A stretch of DNA of 8,661 nt from Gammaproteobacteria bacterium. Lineage in GTDB: Bacteria > Pseudomonadota > Gammaproteobacteria > QNFN01. This document shows, in pieces, positions 1 through 7,110 of this stretch (position 1 is its first letter; each line of letters begins with the position of its first letter). The stretch covers positions 1 through 8,661 of the forward strand of contig QNFN01000058.1 of assembly GCA_003645555.1 (NCBI GenBank), read 5' to 3'. The notes beneath the pieces were generated by a model. The model did no database searches, was not told where the DNA came from, and worked only from the letters and a program-made list of their open reading frames with translations. A program made the translations under genes and the position numbers.

Positions 1-1
1 C

Positions 2-553
2 CAGCTGCTGGTCGCGGTGGTGCTCTCCGCACAAGCGACCGACAAAAGCGTCAACCAGGCGACTCAGACCCTGTTTCGTGCCGCCGGTCCGCCGGCGAAA
101 ATGGTCGCCCTCGGCATCGACGGGGTGAAACAGCACATCCGCCGCATCGGCCTGTTCAACACCAAGGCCGGGAATGTCGTGAAGCTGAGCACCCAGTTAC
201 TCGAACGACACAGAGGTCGCGTACCGCGCGGGCGTGCCGCCCTCGAGGCACTGCCCGGTGTCGGCCGCAAGACCGCCAACGTCGTGCTCAACACGGCCTT
301 TGGTGAACCGACGATGGCCGTCGACACCCACATTTTCCGCGTCGCCAACCGTACCGGGCTGGCGCCCGGCAAAACACCCCGCCAGGTCGAGGATGGCCTG
401 CTCGCGGCGACACCCGAACCCTACCTGCGCGACGCCCACCACCTGCTGATCCTGCACGGACGTTACTGCTGCGTCGCGCGCAAGCCGCACTGCCCGGACT
501 GCCCGGTAGCCAACCTGTGCGCCTGGCCCGAGAAAACGGAGCGTACTGACTGA
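2..553 (+). CDS. nth: Endonuclease III (DNA glycosylase/AP lyase), 5'-truncated by window
   Basis: Base-excision repair enzyme that removes oxidised pyrimidines and cleaves at abasic sites. The reading frame is open from base 2 and begins QLLVAVVLSAQATD, matching E. coli Nth from about residue 31, so roughly 30 N-terminal residues lie before the window. The GTG at base 17 is internal and is not the start. The helix-hairpin-helix and catalytic lysine are in LPGVGRKTANVV (in-window K90, equal to E. coli K120). The catalytic aspartate is in AVDTHIFRV (in-window D108, equal to D138). The C-terminal [4Fe-4S] ligands are complete, with C-x6-C-x2-C-x5-C at in-window residues 157, 164, 167 and 173. 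An extra cysteine (156) precedes the first ligand. The stop TGA overlaps the next start by one base, implying co-translation. Family identity is very secure. Confidence 0.97.
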   Translation, partial: QLLVAVVLSAQATDKSVNQATQTLFRAAGPPAKMVALGIDGVKQHIRRIGLFNTKAGNVVKLSTQLLERHRGRVPRGRAALEALPGVGRKTANVVLNTAFGEPTMAVDTHIFRVANRTGLAPGKTPRQVEDGLLAATPEPYLRDAHHLLILHGRYCCVARKPHCPDCPVANLCAWPEKTERTD

Positions 554-978
554 TGCATGGCGACAACCGCAACGATCTGCGCCACACTTGGATCGAGGCC
601 TGGCGCAAGCACCGCGAAGAGCAACCACTGGAGCCGCTGGAGGCGCAGATCGCCGACGTCGTCGCCCTGCACTCCGAGTACCACGCCCTGCTCGAAGCAC
701 CCGAACAGGAGACCCTGGAGCAAGAGTGGACCGCGCTGCGCGGCGAGACCAACCCGTTCCTGCACATGGGCCTGCACCTGGCGCTGTATGAGCAGTTGAC
801 TACCAACCGACCAACCGGCATCCGCGCCTTGCACCAGGCACTGGTCACCCGTCGTGGCGACCGTCACGCCGCCGAGCACGCGATGATCGAGTGCCTGGCC
901 GAGGCGCTGTGGCAGGCCCAGCGCGACAATCGCCCACCCGACGAGGCGGCCTACCTGGCGAAACTGAAAAAGCTGTGA
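553..978 (+). CDS. DUF1841 family protein
   Basis: Small soluble 141-residue protein of unknown function. It matches, from memory, the DUF1841 family found in gammaproteobacteria and betaproteobacteria, often beside nth. Recognisable conserved blocks are NPFLHMGLHLALYEQ (about residues 66-80), followed by RPTGIRALHQAL, then AEHAMIECLAEALWQAQRD near residues 105-123. The protein is mostly helical and charged, rich in His, Glu and Arg, with no signal peptide or membrane segment. The ATG shares its A with the nth TGA stop, so translation is probably coupled to nth. No catalytic function can be assigned; the conserved His and Glu residues could be ligands, but that is only inference. The gene ends just before the inverted repeat at 981-1033, the likely end of this transcription unit. 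Confidence 0.85.
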   Translation: MHGDNRNDLRHTWIEAWRKHREEQPLEPLEAQIADVVALHSEYHALLEAPEQETLEQEWTALRGETNPFLHMGLHLALYEQLTTNRPTGIRALHQALVTRRGDRHAAEHAMIECLAEALWQAQRDNRPPDEAAYLAKLKKL

Positions 979-980
979 AC

Positions 981-1033
981 AGTGGGGGGGGGTCAGAGTA
1001 AAAACTGTGGGGTTTTACTCTGACCCCCTCACT
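981..1033. repeat. Strong inverted repeat between convergent operons
   Basis: Perfect 16-bp arms at 988-1003 (gggggtcagagtaaaa) and 1013-1028 flank a 9-base loop (actgtgggg). The homology extends imperfectly outward to AGTG at 981-984 and CACT at 1030-1033. It begins 3 bases after the DUF1841 stop and ends 30 bases before the glyoxalase stop. There is no clean U-tract after the stem on either strand, so it is not a textbook terminator. The T4/A4 blocks inside the arms and its position between convergent genes make a bidirectional stop or mRNA-end stabiliser plausible. The GGGGTCAGAGTAAAA word recalls interspersed palindromes seen near REP-associated (Y1) tyrosine transposases; this is recollection and was not tested. 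Confidence 0.85.
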
Positions 1034-1062
1034 AATCTCGACGGCCGTTGCGACCGCCCGCT

Positions 1063-1452
1063 TCAGTCGCTCTTGGCGCCGATCAACTCGATCGGGTAAC
1101 CGTCCGGGTCCTCGATAAAGGCGATGATGGTGGTACCGGCGTTCATCGGTCCCGCATCACGGAGGATCTTGCCGCCACGGTCACGGATGGCCGCGCAGGC
1201 CTGGTAGACGTCATCGACCTCGATGGCGACGTGGCCGTAGCCGTCGCCGAGTTCGTAGCTGTCGACGCCCCAGTTGTAGGTCAGTTCGATCACCGGGCCA
1301 TCCGGATCGTCAGCGAAGCCGAGGAAGGCGAGCGTGAACTCCCCGTCCGGGTACTCCTGGCGCCGGGTCAGCTGCATACCGAGCACCTCGGTATAGAAGT
1401 CGATCGAACGATCGAGGTCGGTGGTGCGGAGCATGGTATGCAGGATGCGCAT
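1063..1452 (-). CDS. gloA: Lactoylglutathione lyase (glyoxalase I)
   Basis: Cytosolic enzyme that isomerises the hemithioacetal of methylglyoxal and glutathione to S-lactoylglutathione, the first step of methylglyoxal detoxification. The 129-residue protein aligns without gaps to E. coli GloA through the metal ligands. It starts [20 protein letters not shown] and contains [11 protein letters not shown] and [11 protein letters not shown]. The four ligands H5, E56, H74 and E122 are all present at the same positions as in E. coli. It lacks the insertions of the larger Zn-type enzymes, so Ni/Co-type activation is likely (inference). The ATG is preceded by GGGAG at 1460-1464 with a 7-base spacer, which fixes the start. 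It lies 13 bases downstream of the HIT gene and is the last gene of a three-gene unit. Confidence 0.97.
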   Translation of the reverse strand: MRILHTMLRTTDLDRSIDFYTEVLGMQLTRRQEYPDGEFTLAFLGFADDPDGPVIELTYNWGVDSYELGDGYGHVAIEVDDVYQACAAIRDRGGKILRDAGPMNAGTTIIAFIEDPDGYPIELIGAKSD

Positions 1453-1465
1453 GGCTCTTCTCCCG

Positions 1466-1834
1466 TCAGTCGTCGAAACGCTTGATCATGCGCCCGAGAT
1501 CACGACCGGCGAAGATATGCACGTGAAAGTGCGGCACCTCCTGGTGGGCGTCAGTACCGGTGTTGGCGAGACAACGGTAGCCGGATTCGACCAGGCCAAG
1601 CTCGCGGGCCACGTTGCCAACAGCACGGAAAAAGCCGGCCACCAGCGCGTCGGGGGCACTTGCAGCAAAGTCGTCCTGTGACACGTAGTCGCCTTTCGGG
1701 ATCACCAGCACGTGCACCGGTGCCTGCGGTGCGATGTCATGAAAGGCGAGTGCGTAATCGTCCTCATAGACCTTGTTGCACGGCAGTTCGCCGCGCAGGA
1801 TGCGGGCGAAAATATTGCTCGGATCGTAGGCCAT
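1466..1834 (-). CDS. HIT family (HINT-like) nucleotide-binding protein
   Basis: Histidine-triad protein, probably a purine-nucleoside phosphoramidase or AMP-lysine-type hydrolase in the cytosol. The 122-residue length fits the HINT branch. The signature HFHVHIF is at residues 102-108, with histidines at 102, 104 and 106; H104 is the expected nucleophile. The N-terminal part has the typical [20 protein letters not shown] and [17 protein letters not shown] blocks. The C-terminal tail after the triad is short ([14 protein letters not shown]). Compared with E. coli HinT (HIHMHLL triad, as I remember it), the motif and N-terminus look closer to a branch common in alphaproteobacteria. The Shine-Dalgarno sequence is weak (GGA followed by an A-run, around 1846-1849). 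The gene sits between an O-methyltransferase (33 bases upstream) and gloA (13 bases downstream). Confidence 0.93.
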   Translation of the reverse strand: MAYDPSNIFARILRGELPCNKVYEDDYALAFHDIAPQAPVHVLVIPKGDYVSQDDFAASAPDALVAGFFRAVGNVARELGLVESGYRCLANTGTDAHQEVPHFHVHIFAGRDLGRMIKRFDD

Positions 1835-1867
1835 GTCGATTTTTTCCGGTGGATGGTGGGTCGGTTG

Positions 1868-2527
1868 TCAGCGCTTGCGGGCGAGCGTCACCCCATCGGC
1901 AAGCGGCAGCAGGCTGATATCGACACGCTCGTCGGCATGCAGCATCTGGTTGAACTGGCGAATCGCCTCAGTGTCGGCATCCTCAACCGCGGGATCGGCC
2001 ACCCGCCCCGACCAGAGGGTGTTGTCGGCGACGATGAGGCCACCGCTGTGCAGCAGCTTCAGACACGCCTCGTAGTAGGTTTCGTAACCCTGTTTGTCGG
2101 CATCGATAAAGGCCAGGTCGTAGTGACCGCGCTCTTCGTCGAGCAACGCCTCGAGGGTCTCGATTGCTGGCGCCAAACGCAGGTCGATACGCTCGGCAAC
2201 CCCAGCCTCCTCCCAGTAGCGAACCGCGATATCGGTCCACTCCTTGCTTATATCGCAGGTGACCAGGCGGCCGTCCTCGGGCAGTGCCTCGGCCATCCAC
2301 AACGCGCTGCAGCCGGTGTAGGTGCCGATCTCGATCACCCGTTTGGCCCCGGTCAGGTGGACCAGCATCTGCAGGAACTGGCCCTGCTCGGGGGCCACCT
2401 GGAAGCGCGCCTCGGGCAGTTTCGCCGTCTCCTTGCGCAACCGGCGCAGGATACCGGGCTCACGCAGCGACACCGAGCGCAGGTAGCTCTCTAGCGACTC
2501 GGTCATTGGCAGGGTCTGTCGGGTCAT
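1868..2527 (-). CDS. SAM-dependent O-methyltransferase (CCoAOMT-like, Methyltransf_3)
   Basis: Predicted cation-dependent methyltransferase that moves a methyl group from S-adenosylmethionine to a hydroxylated acceptor; the substrate is unknown. Using ATG at 2527 gives 219 residues, normal for the family, starting MTRQTLPMTESLESYLRSVS. SAM motif I is VIEIGTYTGCS (residues 64-74). The ribose-binding acidic residue is D92 in VTCDIS. Candidate metal ligands are D142/D144 in FIDADK and D168-N169 in ADNTLWSG. The C-terminus ADGVTLARKR is typical of the family. The frame stays open up to 2896, but the extension has no family similarity, runs into cpdA, and is rejected. A second ATG at 2506 is possible. 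Neither start has a good Shine-Dalgarno sequence. It is the first gene of the operon with the HIT protein and gloA. Confidence 0.9.
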   Translation of the reverse strand: MTRQTLPMTESLESYLRSVSLREPGILRRLRKETAKLPEARFQVAPEQGQFLQMLVHLTGAKRVIEIGTYTGCSALWMAEALPEDGRLVTCDISKEWTDIAVRYWEEAGVAERIDLRLAPAIETLEALLDEERGHYDLAFIDADKQGYETYYEACLKLLHSGGLIVADNTLWSGRVADPAVEDADTEAIRQFNQMLHADERVDISLLPLADGVTLARKR

Positions 2528-2789
2528 CTCGGCAGGTTCGCGGTGGCCTCGCGGCCGGACCGGGTATCGTAGCAGTTGTAGGGCATAACACGAAAAGCAG
2601 CGACTGGGATCGTGACCTAGCGCGCCACCTCCTCCGGCAACGTTGTAGCTCCCTCTCTCACCCCGAAAGGCTGCAGTTCGCTGGGCAACCTCCGGTCTGG
2701 TGCAAGTTGAACCCCCGAAGTTACCAAGCAGAGCCACAGGCTGGTCGCGAAACCACAATAACCATGCTGCACTCTGGCACACTGCCGCC
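2528..2789. promoter_or_regulatory. Divergent intergenic region between O-methyltransferase and cpdA
   Basis: These 262 bases lie between two divergently transcribed genes and must hold both promoters. On the minus strand a weak -10 candidate TACGAT at 2566-2571 (32-40 bases ahead of the ATG at 2527) lacks a good -35 box at 17 bases. On the plus strand no convincing -35/-10 pair was found; TTGAAC at 2706-2711 has no matching -10. I see no strong hairpin, no perfect TGTGA-N6-TCACA CRP-type site, and no small gene with a ribosome binding site. The region is somewhat less GC-rich than the flanking genes. Confidence 0.4.
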
Positions 2790-3620
2790 ATGGTTCCCCA
2801 GCAGGACATCATCCCCGGCCCGCCACTGCGCCTCGTCCAACTCACCGACCTGCACCTGCTCGGCGACCCGGCCGCGCGGCTGCGCGGCGTCGACACCGGT
2901 GCGACCTGGCGCGCCGTCTTCGGCGCAGCGCGCGAGGATCTCGCCCGTGCCGACCTGCTGCTCTTGACCGGGGATCTCGCCGAACACGGCGAGGCGGTCG
3001 CCTACGCCCGCCTGAGCGACGATCTCGAGTCCGTGGAACGTGGTGTCCGGGTCCGGGCCATACCGGGCAACCACGACGACCCGGCCCGACTGGCCGAGGC
3101 CTTCCACGCCACCGGCGAAGCGCGTGTCATGGCATTGTCACACGGGGGCTGGCAGGTGCTGCTGCTCGACTCGAGCATTCCTGGACAGTCCGCCGGTCAC
3201 CTCGATTCCAACCAACTCGACTGGCTCGACACACGCCTGGCCAAAGCTCCGGAGCGTCATGTGCTGGTGGTGCTGCACCACCCACCGCTGCCGATCACCA
3301 GCCCGTGGCTCGATGCCATTGCCCTCGACAACGGGGCCGAGTTGAACGCGCGGCTCGACAGGCACGCCAACGTGCGCGGCGTGCTGTTCGGCCACGTCCA
3401 CCAGGCGTTCGAAAAGCGCCGGCGCGGGGTGCGCTACCTGGCCACCCCGTCGACCTGCGTGCAGTTCGTGCCGGGCACCGAGCAGCCCGAGGTCGACACG
3501 CTGACGCCGGGCTGGCGAACGCTGGCATTGCACCCGGATGGCCGCATCCAGACACGCATCCGGCGACTGCCGGTCTCGCTGCCTCAGGAACTGGCGACGA
3601 AGCGGCGACGCAGCAGGTAG
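2790..3620 (+). CDS. cpdA: CpdA-like 3',5'-cyclic-AMP phosphodiesterase (calcineurin-like)
   Basis: Binuclear-metal phosphoesterase of the class III cAMP phosphodiesterase type, expected to hydrolyse cAMP to AMP in the cytosol. ATG at 2790 gives 276 residues, close to E. coli CpdA (275). All metallophosphatase motifs are present in order: D20-x-H22 in QLTDLHLLGD, GD at 61-62 in LLTGDLAEHG, GNHDD at 93-97, HHPP at 163-166, and GHVH at 201-204. The GVDTGATWRAV block after motif 1 and the TPSTCVQF block near the C-terminus are typical of CpdA. An upstream GTG at 2700 in the same frame would add 30 unconserved residues and is rejected. No clear Shine-Dalgarno precedes 2790. The last 37 bases overlap the convergent MFS gene. 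Activity on other cyclic nucleotides cannot be excluded. Confidence 0.9.
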   Translation: MVPQQDIIPGPPLRLVQLTDLHLLGDPAARLRGVDTGATWRAVFGAAREDLARADLLLLTGDLAEHGEAVAYARLSDDLESVERGVRVRAIPGNHDDPARLAEAFHATGEARVMALSHGGWQVLLLDSSIPGQSAGHLDSNQLDWLDTRLAKAPERHVLVVLHHPPLPITSPWLDAIALDNGAELNARLDRHANVRGVLFGHVHQAFEKRRRGVRYLATPSTCVQFVPGTEQPEVDTLTPGWRTLALHPDGRIQTRIRRLPVSLPQELATKRRRSR

Positions 3621-4795
3621 GCCGTTCCGGCGAGCAGGCAGCAGCCACCGAACAGCGCGATCACCGGCCGTGGGCCCAGCCATTCGGCGAGGCTGCCGGA
3701 AAGCAGGTTCCCGATCGGGAACAGGCCGACGAAAAGTACGCTGAACAGCGCCATGACGCGGCCACGCAGGCGGTCCGGTGCGCGCAGTTGCAGGGCGGTA
3801 TTGCACGACGCGATCAGCGTAGTGAATGCAAATCCGGTGGCGGCCATCAGCAGCAGGGCCAATGCTGGTGGCGGGGTCCAGGCGAACAGCAGCAGCGCCG
3901 TCCCGGCACCTAGCGCCGCCGCACCGATCACCCGTTCCCGCCCCTCGGTACGGGCGTGCGCGGCGAGCCACAACGCAGCGCAGAACGCACCGGCACCGTT
4001 GGCGGCCAACAGGGCCCCGAGCAGACCGGCGGTGCCGCCATAGATATCACGCGCCACTACCGGCATCAGTAACGAAAATGGCAACCCGACCAGGCTGACC
4101 ATCATCACCATCAGGATCACTCCGCGCAGCAGTGGATCAGCACGCACGTGGTGCAGACCGGACCAGAAGCCGTCGCCGACATGATGGGCCTGCGTGCGCG
4201 GTGCGCGCACTGCGTCACTCATGGAGAGCAGGGCAACGACGATGGCCGCAAAACTGGCCGCGTTGAGCGCGAACGCCCACCCCTCCCCGGCTGTGGCAAT
4301 GATCACTCCGGCCAGCGCCGGCCCAATGAAACGTGCCGCATTGAACATCGCCGAATTGAGGGCGATGGCGTTGGGCAGATCCGCACGCGGCACCAACTCG
4401 GCGATAAAGGCCTGGCGGGCCGGCATTTCGAATGCCTGGGTAGTGCCGAGCAATACCGCCAGCAGCATCACCTGGAATACCGTCACGTTGCCGGTCAGGG
4501 TCAGGACAGCCAGCACTATGGCCTGGAGCAGCGCCACGCTGTGTACCACCAGCAGCAACCGATAACGCGAGACGCGATCGGCCACACTGCCGGCCAGGAT
4601 GCCGAACAGAAGGACCGGCAGCAGGCCGACAAAGGCCACCAGGCCAAGCCACAGACTCGAATCGGTCAGCCGGTAGACCAGCCAGGCCTGCGCGGTCTGC
4701 TGCACCCAGGAACCGCTGAGCGAGGCGAGCTGACCAACGAAGAAACGGCGGAAGTTGGTGTGGCGCAACGCGCGCGCGATCTGCAGCCCAGGCAT
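3584..4795 (-). CDS. MFS transporter, EntS-like MFS_3 type
   Basis: Inner-membrane major facilitator protein of 403 residues, predicted to be a proton-coupled exporter; the substrate is unknown. The N-terminus RALRHTNFRRFFVGQLASL followed by GSWVQQTAQAWLVYRLT (about residues 28-44) is the signature of the MFS_3 group that includes the enterobactin exporter EntS. The loop 2-3 motif appears as GSVADRVSRYRL (69-80). About twelve hydrophobic segments can be seen, in two blocks (roughly 17-192 and 224-395) split by a hydrophilic loop at 193-222. The start ATG is only 12 bases after the adenylate cyclase stop. GGAG abuts the ATG with no spacer, so translation probably depends on coupling. An in-frame TAG (the cyclase stop) excludes an earlier start. 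The 3' end overlaps cpdA by 37 bases. No iron or siderophore genes adjoin it. Confidence 0.93.
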   Translation of the reverse strand: MPGLQIARALRHTNFRRFFVGQLASLSGSWVQQTAQAWLVYRLTDSSLWLGLVAFVGLLPVLLFGILAGSVADRVSRYRLLLVVHSVALLQAIVLAVLTLTGNVTVFQVMLLAVLLGTTQAFEMPARQAFIAELVPRADLPNAIALNSAMFNAARFIGPALAGVIIATAGEGWAFALNAASFAAIVVALLSMSDAVRAPRTQAHHVGDGFWSGLHHVRADPLLRGVILMVMMVSLVGLPFSLLMPVVARDIYGGTAGLLGALLAANGAGAFCAALWLAAHARTEGRERVIGAAALGAGTALLLFAWTPPPALALLLMAATGFAFTTLIASCNTALQLRAPDRLRGRVMALFSVLFVGLFPIGNLLSGSLAEWLGPRPVIALFGGCCLLAGTAYLLRRRFVASS

Positions 4796-4807
4796 CTCCG
4801 TGTGCCG

Positions 4808-7048
4808 CTATTTCGAGGTGTGGACGAACACGCCGCCCCAGTCGGACCCCGGAGGCTCGGCACGCAGGTGAGCAAGGCGCTCGAGGTAGATATCGTAGAT
4901 GACCTGCTCACTGTCGGCCTGGAGTTCGCGAAAACCGGTTTCGGCATCATCCCAGCGCTTTTCGATGTAGGCGCGGCGCGCCTTTTCGTAGACCGCGAGT
5001 TCAGCGCGCACCTCGCTGGTCGCCTCGGCAAGACGGCACACCGGGGTGTAGATCCGCGTCGGTTCCTTCTTGCCCTTGACCTTGACGCGGTCGAGTTGGC
5101 GGAACAGGAACGCCTCCTGGCCGGCGTGAGTCTGTTCACCTACGATCAGCTTGACGCCGTAGTACTTGGTCAGCCCCTCGAGTCGCGAGCCAAGATTCAC
5201 CGAGTCACCGAGCACGGTATAGGAGCGGCGGAATTGCGACCCCATGTTGCCGACATTCATTGGGCCGGTGTTGAGACCGATGCCGACATTGACCTCGGGG
5301 TAGCCGAGAAGCTGCAGTTCCTGCTGCATCTCCGCGGTTTTCTCCAGCATTATTAGTGCCGCGTCGATGGCATTCCGGGCGTGGTCCGGATCTTCCAGCG
5401 GGGCACCCCAGAAGGCCATGATCATGTCGCCGACGTACTTGTCGATGGTGCCGCGGTGGTCGAAGATGATCTCGGTCATCGGTGTGAAAAAGCGGTTGAG
5501 CAGGTCCTTGAGTTCCGTCGCGGTGAGTTGCTCGGAGATAGTGGTGAAGCCGCGGATATCGCAAAACAGCACCGTCAGTTCAAGTCGCTCGCCGTCGTCA
5601 CTGATGCCCTTGGGGTTGCGGCTCATCTCGTCGACCAGCTGCGGCGGCACGTACTGGCCGAACATCGATTTCAGCTGCCGTTTCTGCAGCGTCTCGGTGA
5701 AAAAACCGTGGACCAGGTTGAAGGTGGTCACCGCGGCGATCACCATCAGCGGCCCGACCAGCGAAGTGACGAACGCCTGGTCCACCCAGAGCCAGATATT
5801 GATCCAGACCGCGGCCACGGCGGCCACGCTCGAGGCGAGGACGTAGAGTAACGCACCGGAAAATGGCAGCAGCAGCGCCAGTAGCAACCCGAGACCGAAC
5901 GTCAGCACGATATCGACCCCGTCGGCCCACGGTGGCTTGCTCGGGAACTGGCCGTCGATGATGCCGGCGGTCACGCTGGCGTGGATCTCAACCCCGGGAA
6001 AGACCCGGCTCACCGGCGTCGCGCGGATGTCGACCAGGCCGACGGCACCGGTCCCGATCAACGCCACGCGTCCTTCGAGCGCGGCGCCCGCCTCACCACG
6101 AAGCACGGCCCCGGCAGAGACGTAATCGAAGGTATGCGAGGGCCCGCGGTAAGGGATCATCACGTGCCCACCCCCGTCGGTCGGCAACAGCGCCCCATCG
6201 AGACTGACCGCCTCAAGGGCCTCGACCCCGGCGATCGGCGTGGTCAGCAAGGCGATCTCCTCGACAAACAGGAAACGACGTGCCACCACCAGCGCCAGCG
6301 ACGGGTAGACCGCACCTTCGTAGGTGAGCAACAGCGGGTAGCGTCGGTTGACGCCATCACCATCGGGGGTGGAGACAAAGAAGCCGGCATGTTCTGCCGC
6401 CTCCTGCAGCAGCGGGATGTTCGCGGTGTATCCGCTCATCACCGGCAGGCCGAGCCCATCCAGCGACGGTGACCCGAAAAGTTCCAGCGGTGGCCCGACC
6501 TGGCCGGCACGGCTTTCCTCGTGGGTCAGTGCGTAGCCGAGCACCACATCGATGCCGGCCTCACGTGCGGCGGTGATACTGCGCGCAAAGCGTCGATCAC
6601 CATCGATCTCGTCGACCACCGGGGCCAACAACGCATTGAGCTCACTGGCCCGTGGCCCGATCAGCGGGCCGGCGTCGCGCAATACGCGCGCCGTCGGATT
6701 CTCCTCCGCCTCGGCGAAAACAATGTCGAAACCGATCACCACCACACCGGCCTCGACCAGGCGGTCGACCAGATCGGCAAGCCGGCTGCGTGGCCACGGC
6801 CAGTGGCCCTCGCTGGCCAGAGAAGCCTCGTCGATATCGACGACGACCACGTCGGGATGGGGAACCGGGGTGTCGGGGAGGCTCTGGTTGAAACGCAGGT
6901 CGTAGACCAGCCAGTCGAGGCGGTCGCGAACCGCGCGCGCCACCCCGCTGTCGGCCTGGTGAAGCAGCACCACCAGCAAGGTGATCACCACGCCACCGGC
7001 CATCGGTACCAGTCGACGGCGCCAGCTGTGGTCTCGTTTCTTCTTCAA
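4808..7048 (-). CDS. Membrane-bound CHASE2-domain class III adenylate cyclase
   Basis: Predicted sensor that makes cAMP from ATP. The 746-residue protein has a basic N-terminus (MKKKRDHSWRRR), TM1 at about 14-30, a periplasmic CHASE2 sensor at about 45-365 (DIDEASLASEGHWPWPR block), three C-terminal TM helices (about 377-395, 398-420, 425-447), a short linker, and a cyclase domain at about 460-670. Catalytic metal aspartates are D497 (LFCDIRGFTT) and D541 (YVGDMIMAFWGAP). Adenine selection is by K537 and T611 (YTVLGDSVNLGSRLE), the Lys/Thr pair of bacterial adenylate cyclases. N618 and R622 are the transition-state residues. All are intact, so it should be active as a homodimer. The start is TTG; an in-frame TAG upstream and lack of other start codons leave TTG 7048 or the less likely internal ATG (M16). 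Neighbours are the MFS exporter 12 bases downstream and metZ 62 bases upstream. Confidence 0.95.
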   Translation of the reverse strand: MKKKRDHSWRRRLVPMAGGVVITLLVVLLHQADSGVARAVRDRLDWLVYDLRFNQSLPDTPVPHPDVVVVDIDEASLASEGHWPWPRSRLADLVDRLVEAGVVVIGFDIVFAEAEENPTARVLRDAGPLIGPRASELNALLAPVVDEIDGDRRFARSITAAREAGIDVVLGYALTHEESRAGQVGPPLELFGSPSLDGLGLPVMSGYTANIPLLQEAAEHAGFFVSTPDGDGVNRRYPLLLTYEGAVYPSLALVVARRFLFVEEIALLTTPIAGVEALEAVSLDGALLPTDGGGHVMIPYRGPSHTFDYVSAGAVLRGEAGAALEGRVALIGTGAVGLVDIRATPVSRVFPGVEIHASVTAGIIDGQFPSKPPWADGVDIVLTFGLGLLLALLLPFSGALLYVLASSVAAVAAVWINIWLWVDQAFVTSLVGPLMVIAAVTTFNLVHGFFTETLQKRQLKSMFGQYVPPQLVDEMSRNPKGISDDGERLELTVLFCDIRGFTTISEQLTATELKDLLNRFFTPMTEIIFDHRGTIDKYVGDMIMAFWGAPLEDPDHARNAIDAALIMLEKTAEMQQELQLLGYPEVNVGIGLNTGPMNVGNMGSQFRRSYTVLGDSVNLGSRLEGLTKYYGVKLIVGEQTHAGQEAFLFRQLDRVKVKGKKEPTRIYTPVCRLAEATSEVRAELAVYEKARRAYIEKRWDDAETGFRELQADSEQVIYDIYLERLAHLRAEPPGSDWGGVFVHTSK

Positions 7049-7077
7049 ACTGGCCGAACCGGGTCCCCGTTTCGGCG

Positions 7078-7086
7078 ACTATAGCA
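7078..7086 (-). promoter_or_regulatory. Candidate extended -10 promoter for cyclase-MFS unit
   Basis: On the minus strand the 62-base gap after metZ contains TGCTATAGT, an extended -10 element (TGn followed by TATAGT, 5 of 6 matches to consensus). The -35 position 17 bases upstream (ccggaa) is not consensus, as is often allowed for extended -10 promoters. The start of transcription would lie near 7071, giving a leader of about 22 bases before the TTG at 7048. This would let the cyclase and transporter be expressed independently of metZ. Confidence 0.4.
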
Positions 7087-7094
7087 CGCGTCCC

Positions 7095-7110
7095 GTGCCC
7101 TTCCGGACAC
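7095..7110 (-). terminator. Short hairpin directly after metZ stop
   Basis: On the minus strand GTGTCC and GGGCAC form a 6-bp stem (one G-U pair) closed by a GGAA tetraloop of the GNRA class, immediately after the metZ TGA. No U-tract follows, so it is not a standard intrinsic terminator. It may stabilise the metZ mRNA end or assist termination before the candidate cyclase promoter. It could also be chance in GC-rich DNA. Confidence 0.25.

Noticed and set aside
1712..2494. 260-codon open frame on the plus strand opposite the HIT and O-methyltransferase genes
   Set aside because: Shadow of GC-rich minus-strand genes; no family motifs, while the opposite strand carries clear SAM-binding and HIT motifs.
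2700..2789. Earlier GTG start for cpdA
   Set aside because: Would add 30 unconserved residues; ATG 2790 gives the normal family length.
2528..2789. CRP-cAMP site controlling cpdA
   Set aside because: No TGTGA-N6-TCACA-like palindrome could be found in the region.
2528..2896. N-terminal extension of the O-methyltransferase frame
   Set aside because: The 123 extra residues show no similarity to the family, run through the divergent promoter region and into cpdA; the 219-residue form is the normal length.
3138..3971. 277-codon open frame on the minus strand opposite cpdA
   Set aside because: Antisense to the conserved metallophosphatase motifs and overlapping the real MFS gene in another frame; no recognisable domain.
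4148..5356. 402-codon open frame on the plus strand opposite the MFS and cyclase genes
   Set aside because: Spans two genuine minus-strand genes and their junction; the Gln/Arg/His-rich composition is typical of antisense reading in GC-rich DNA.
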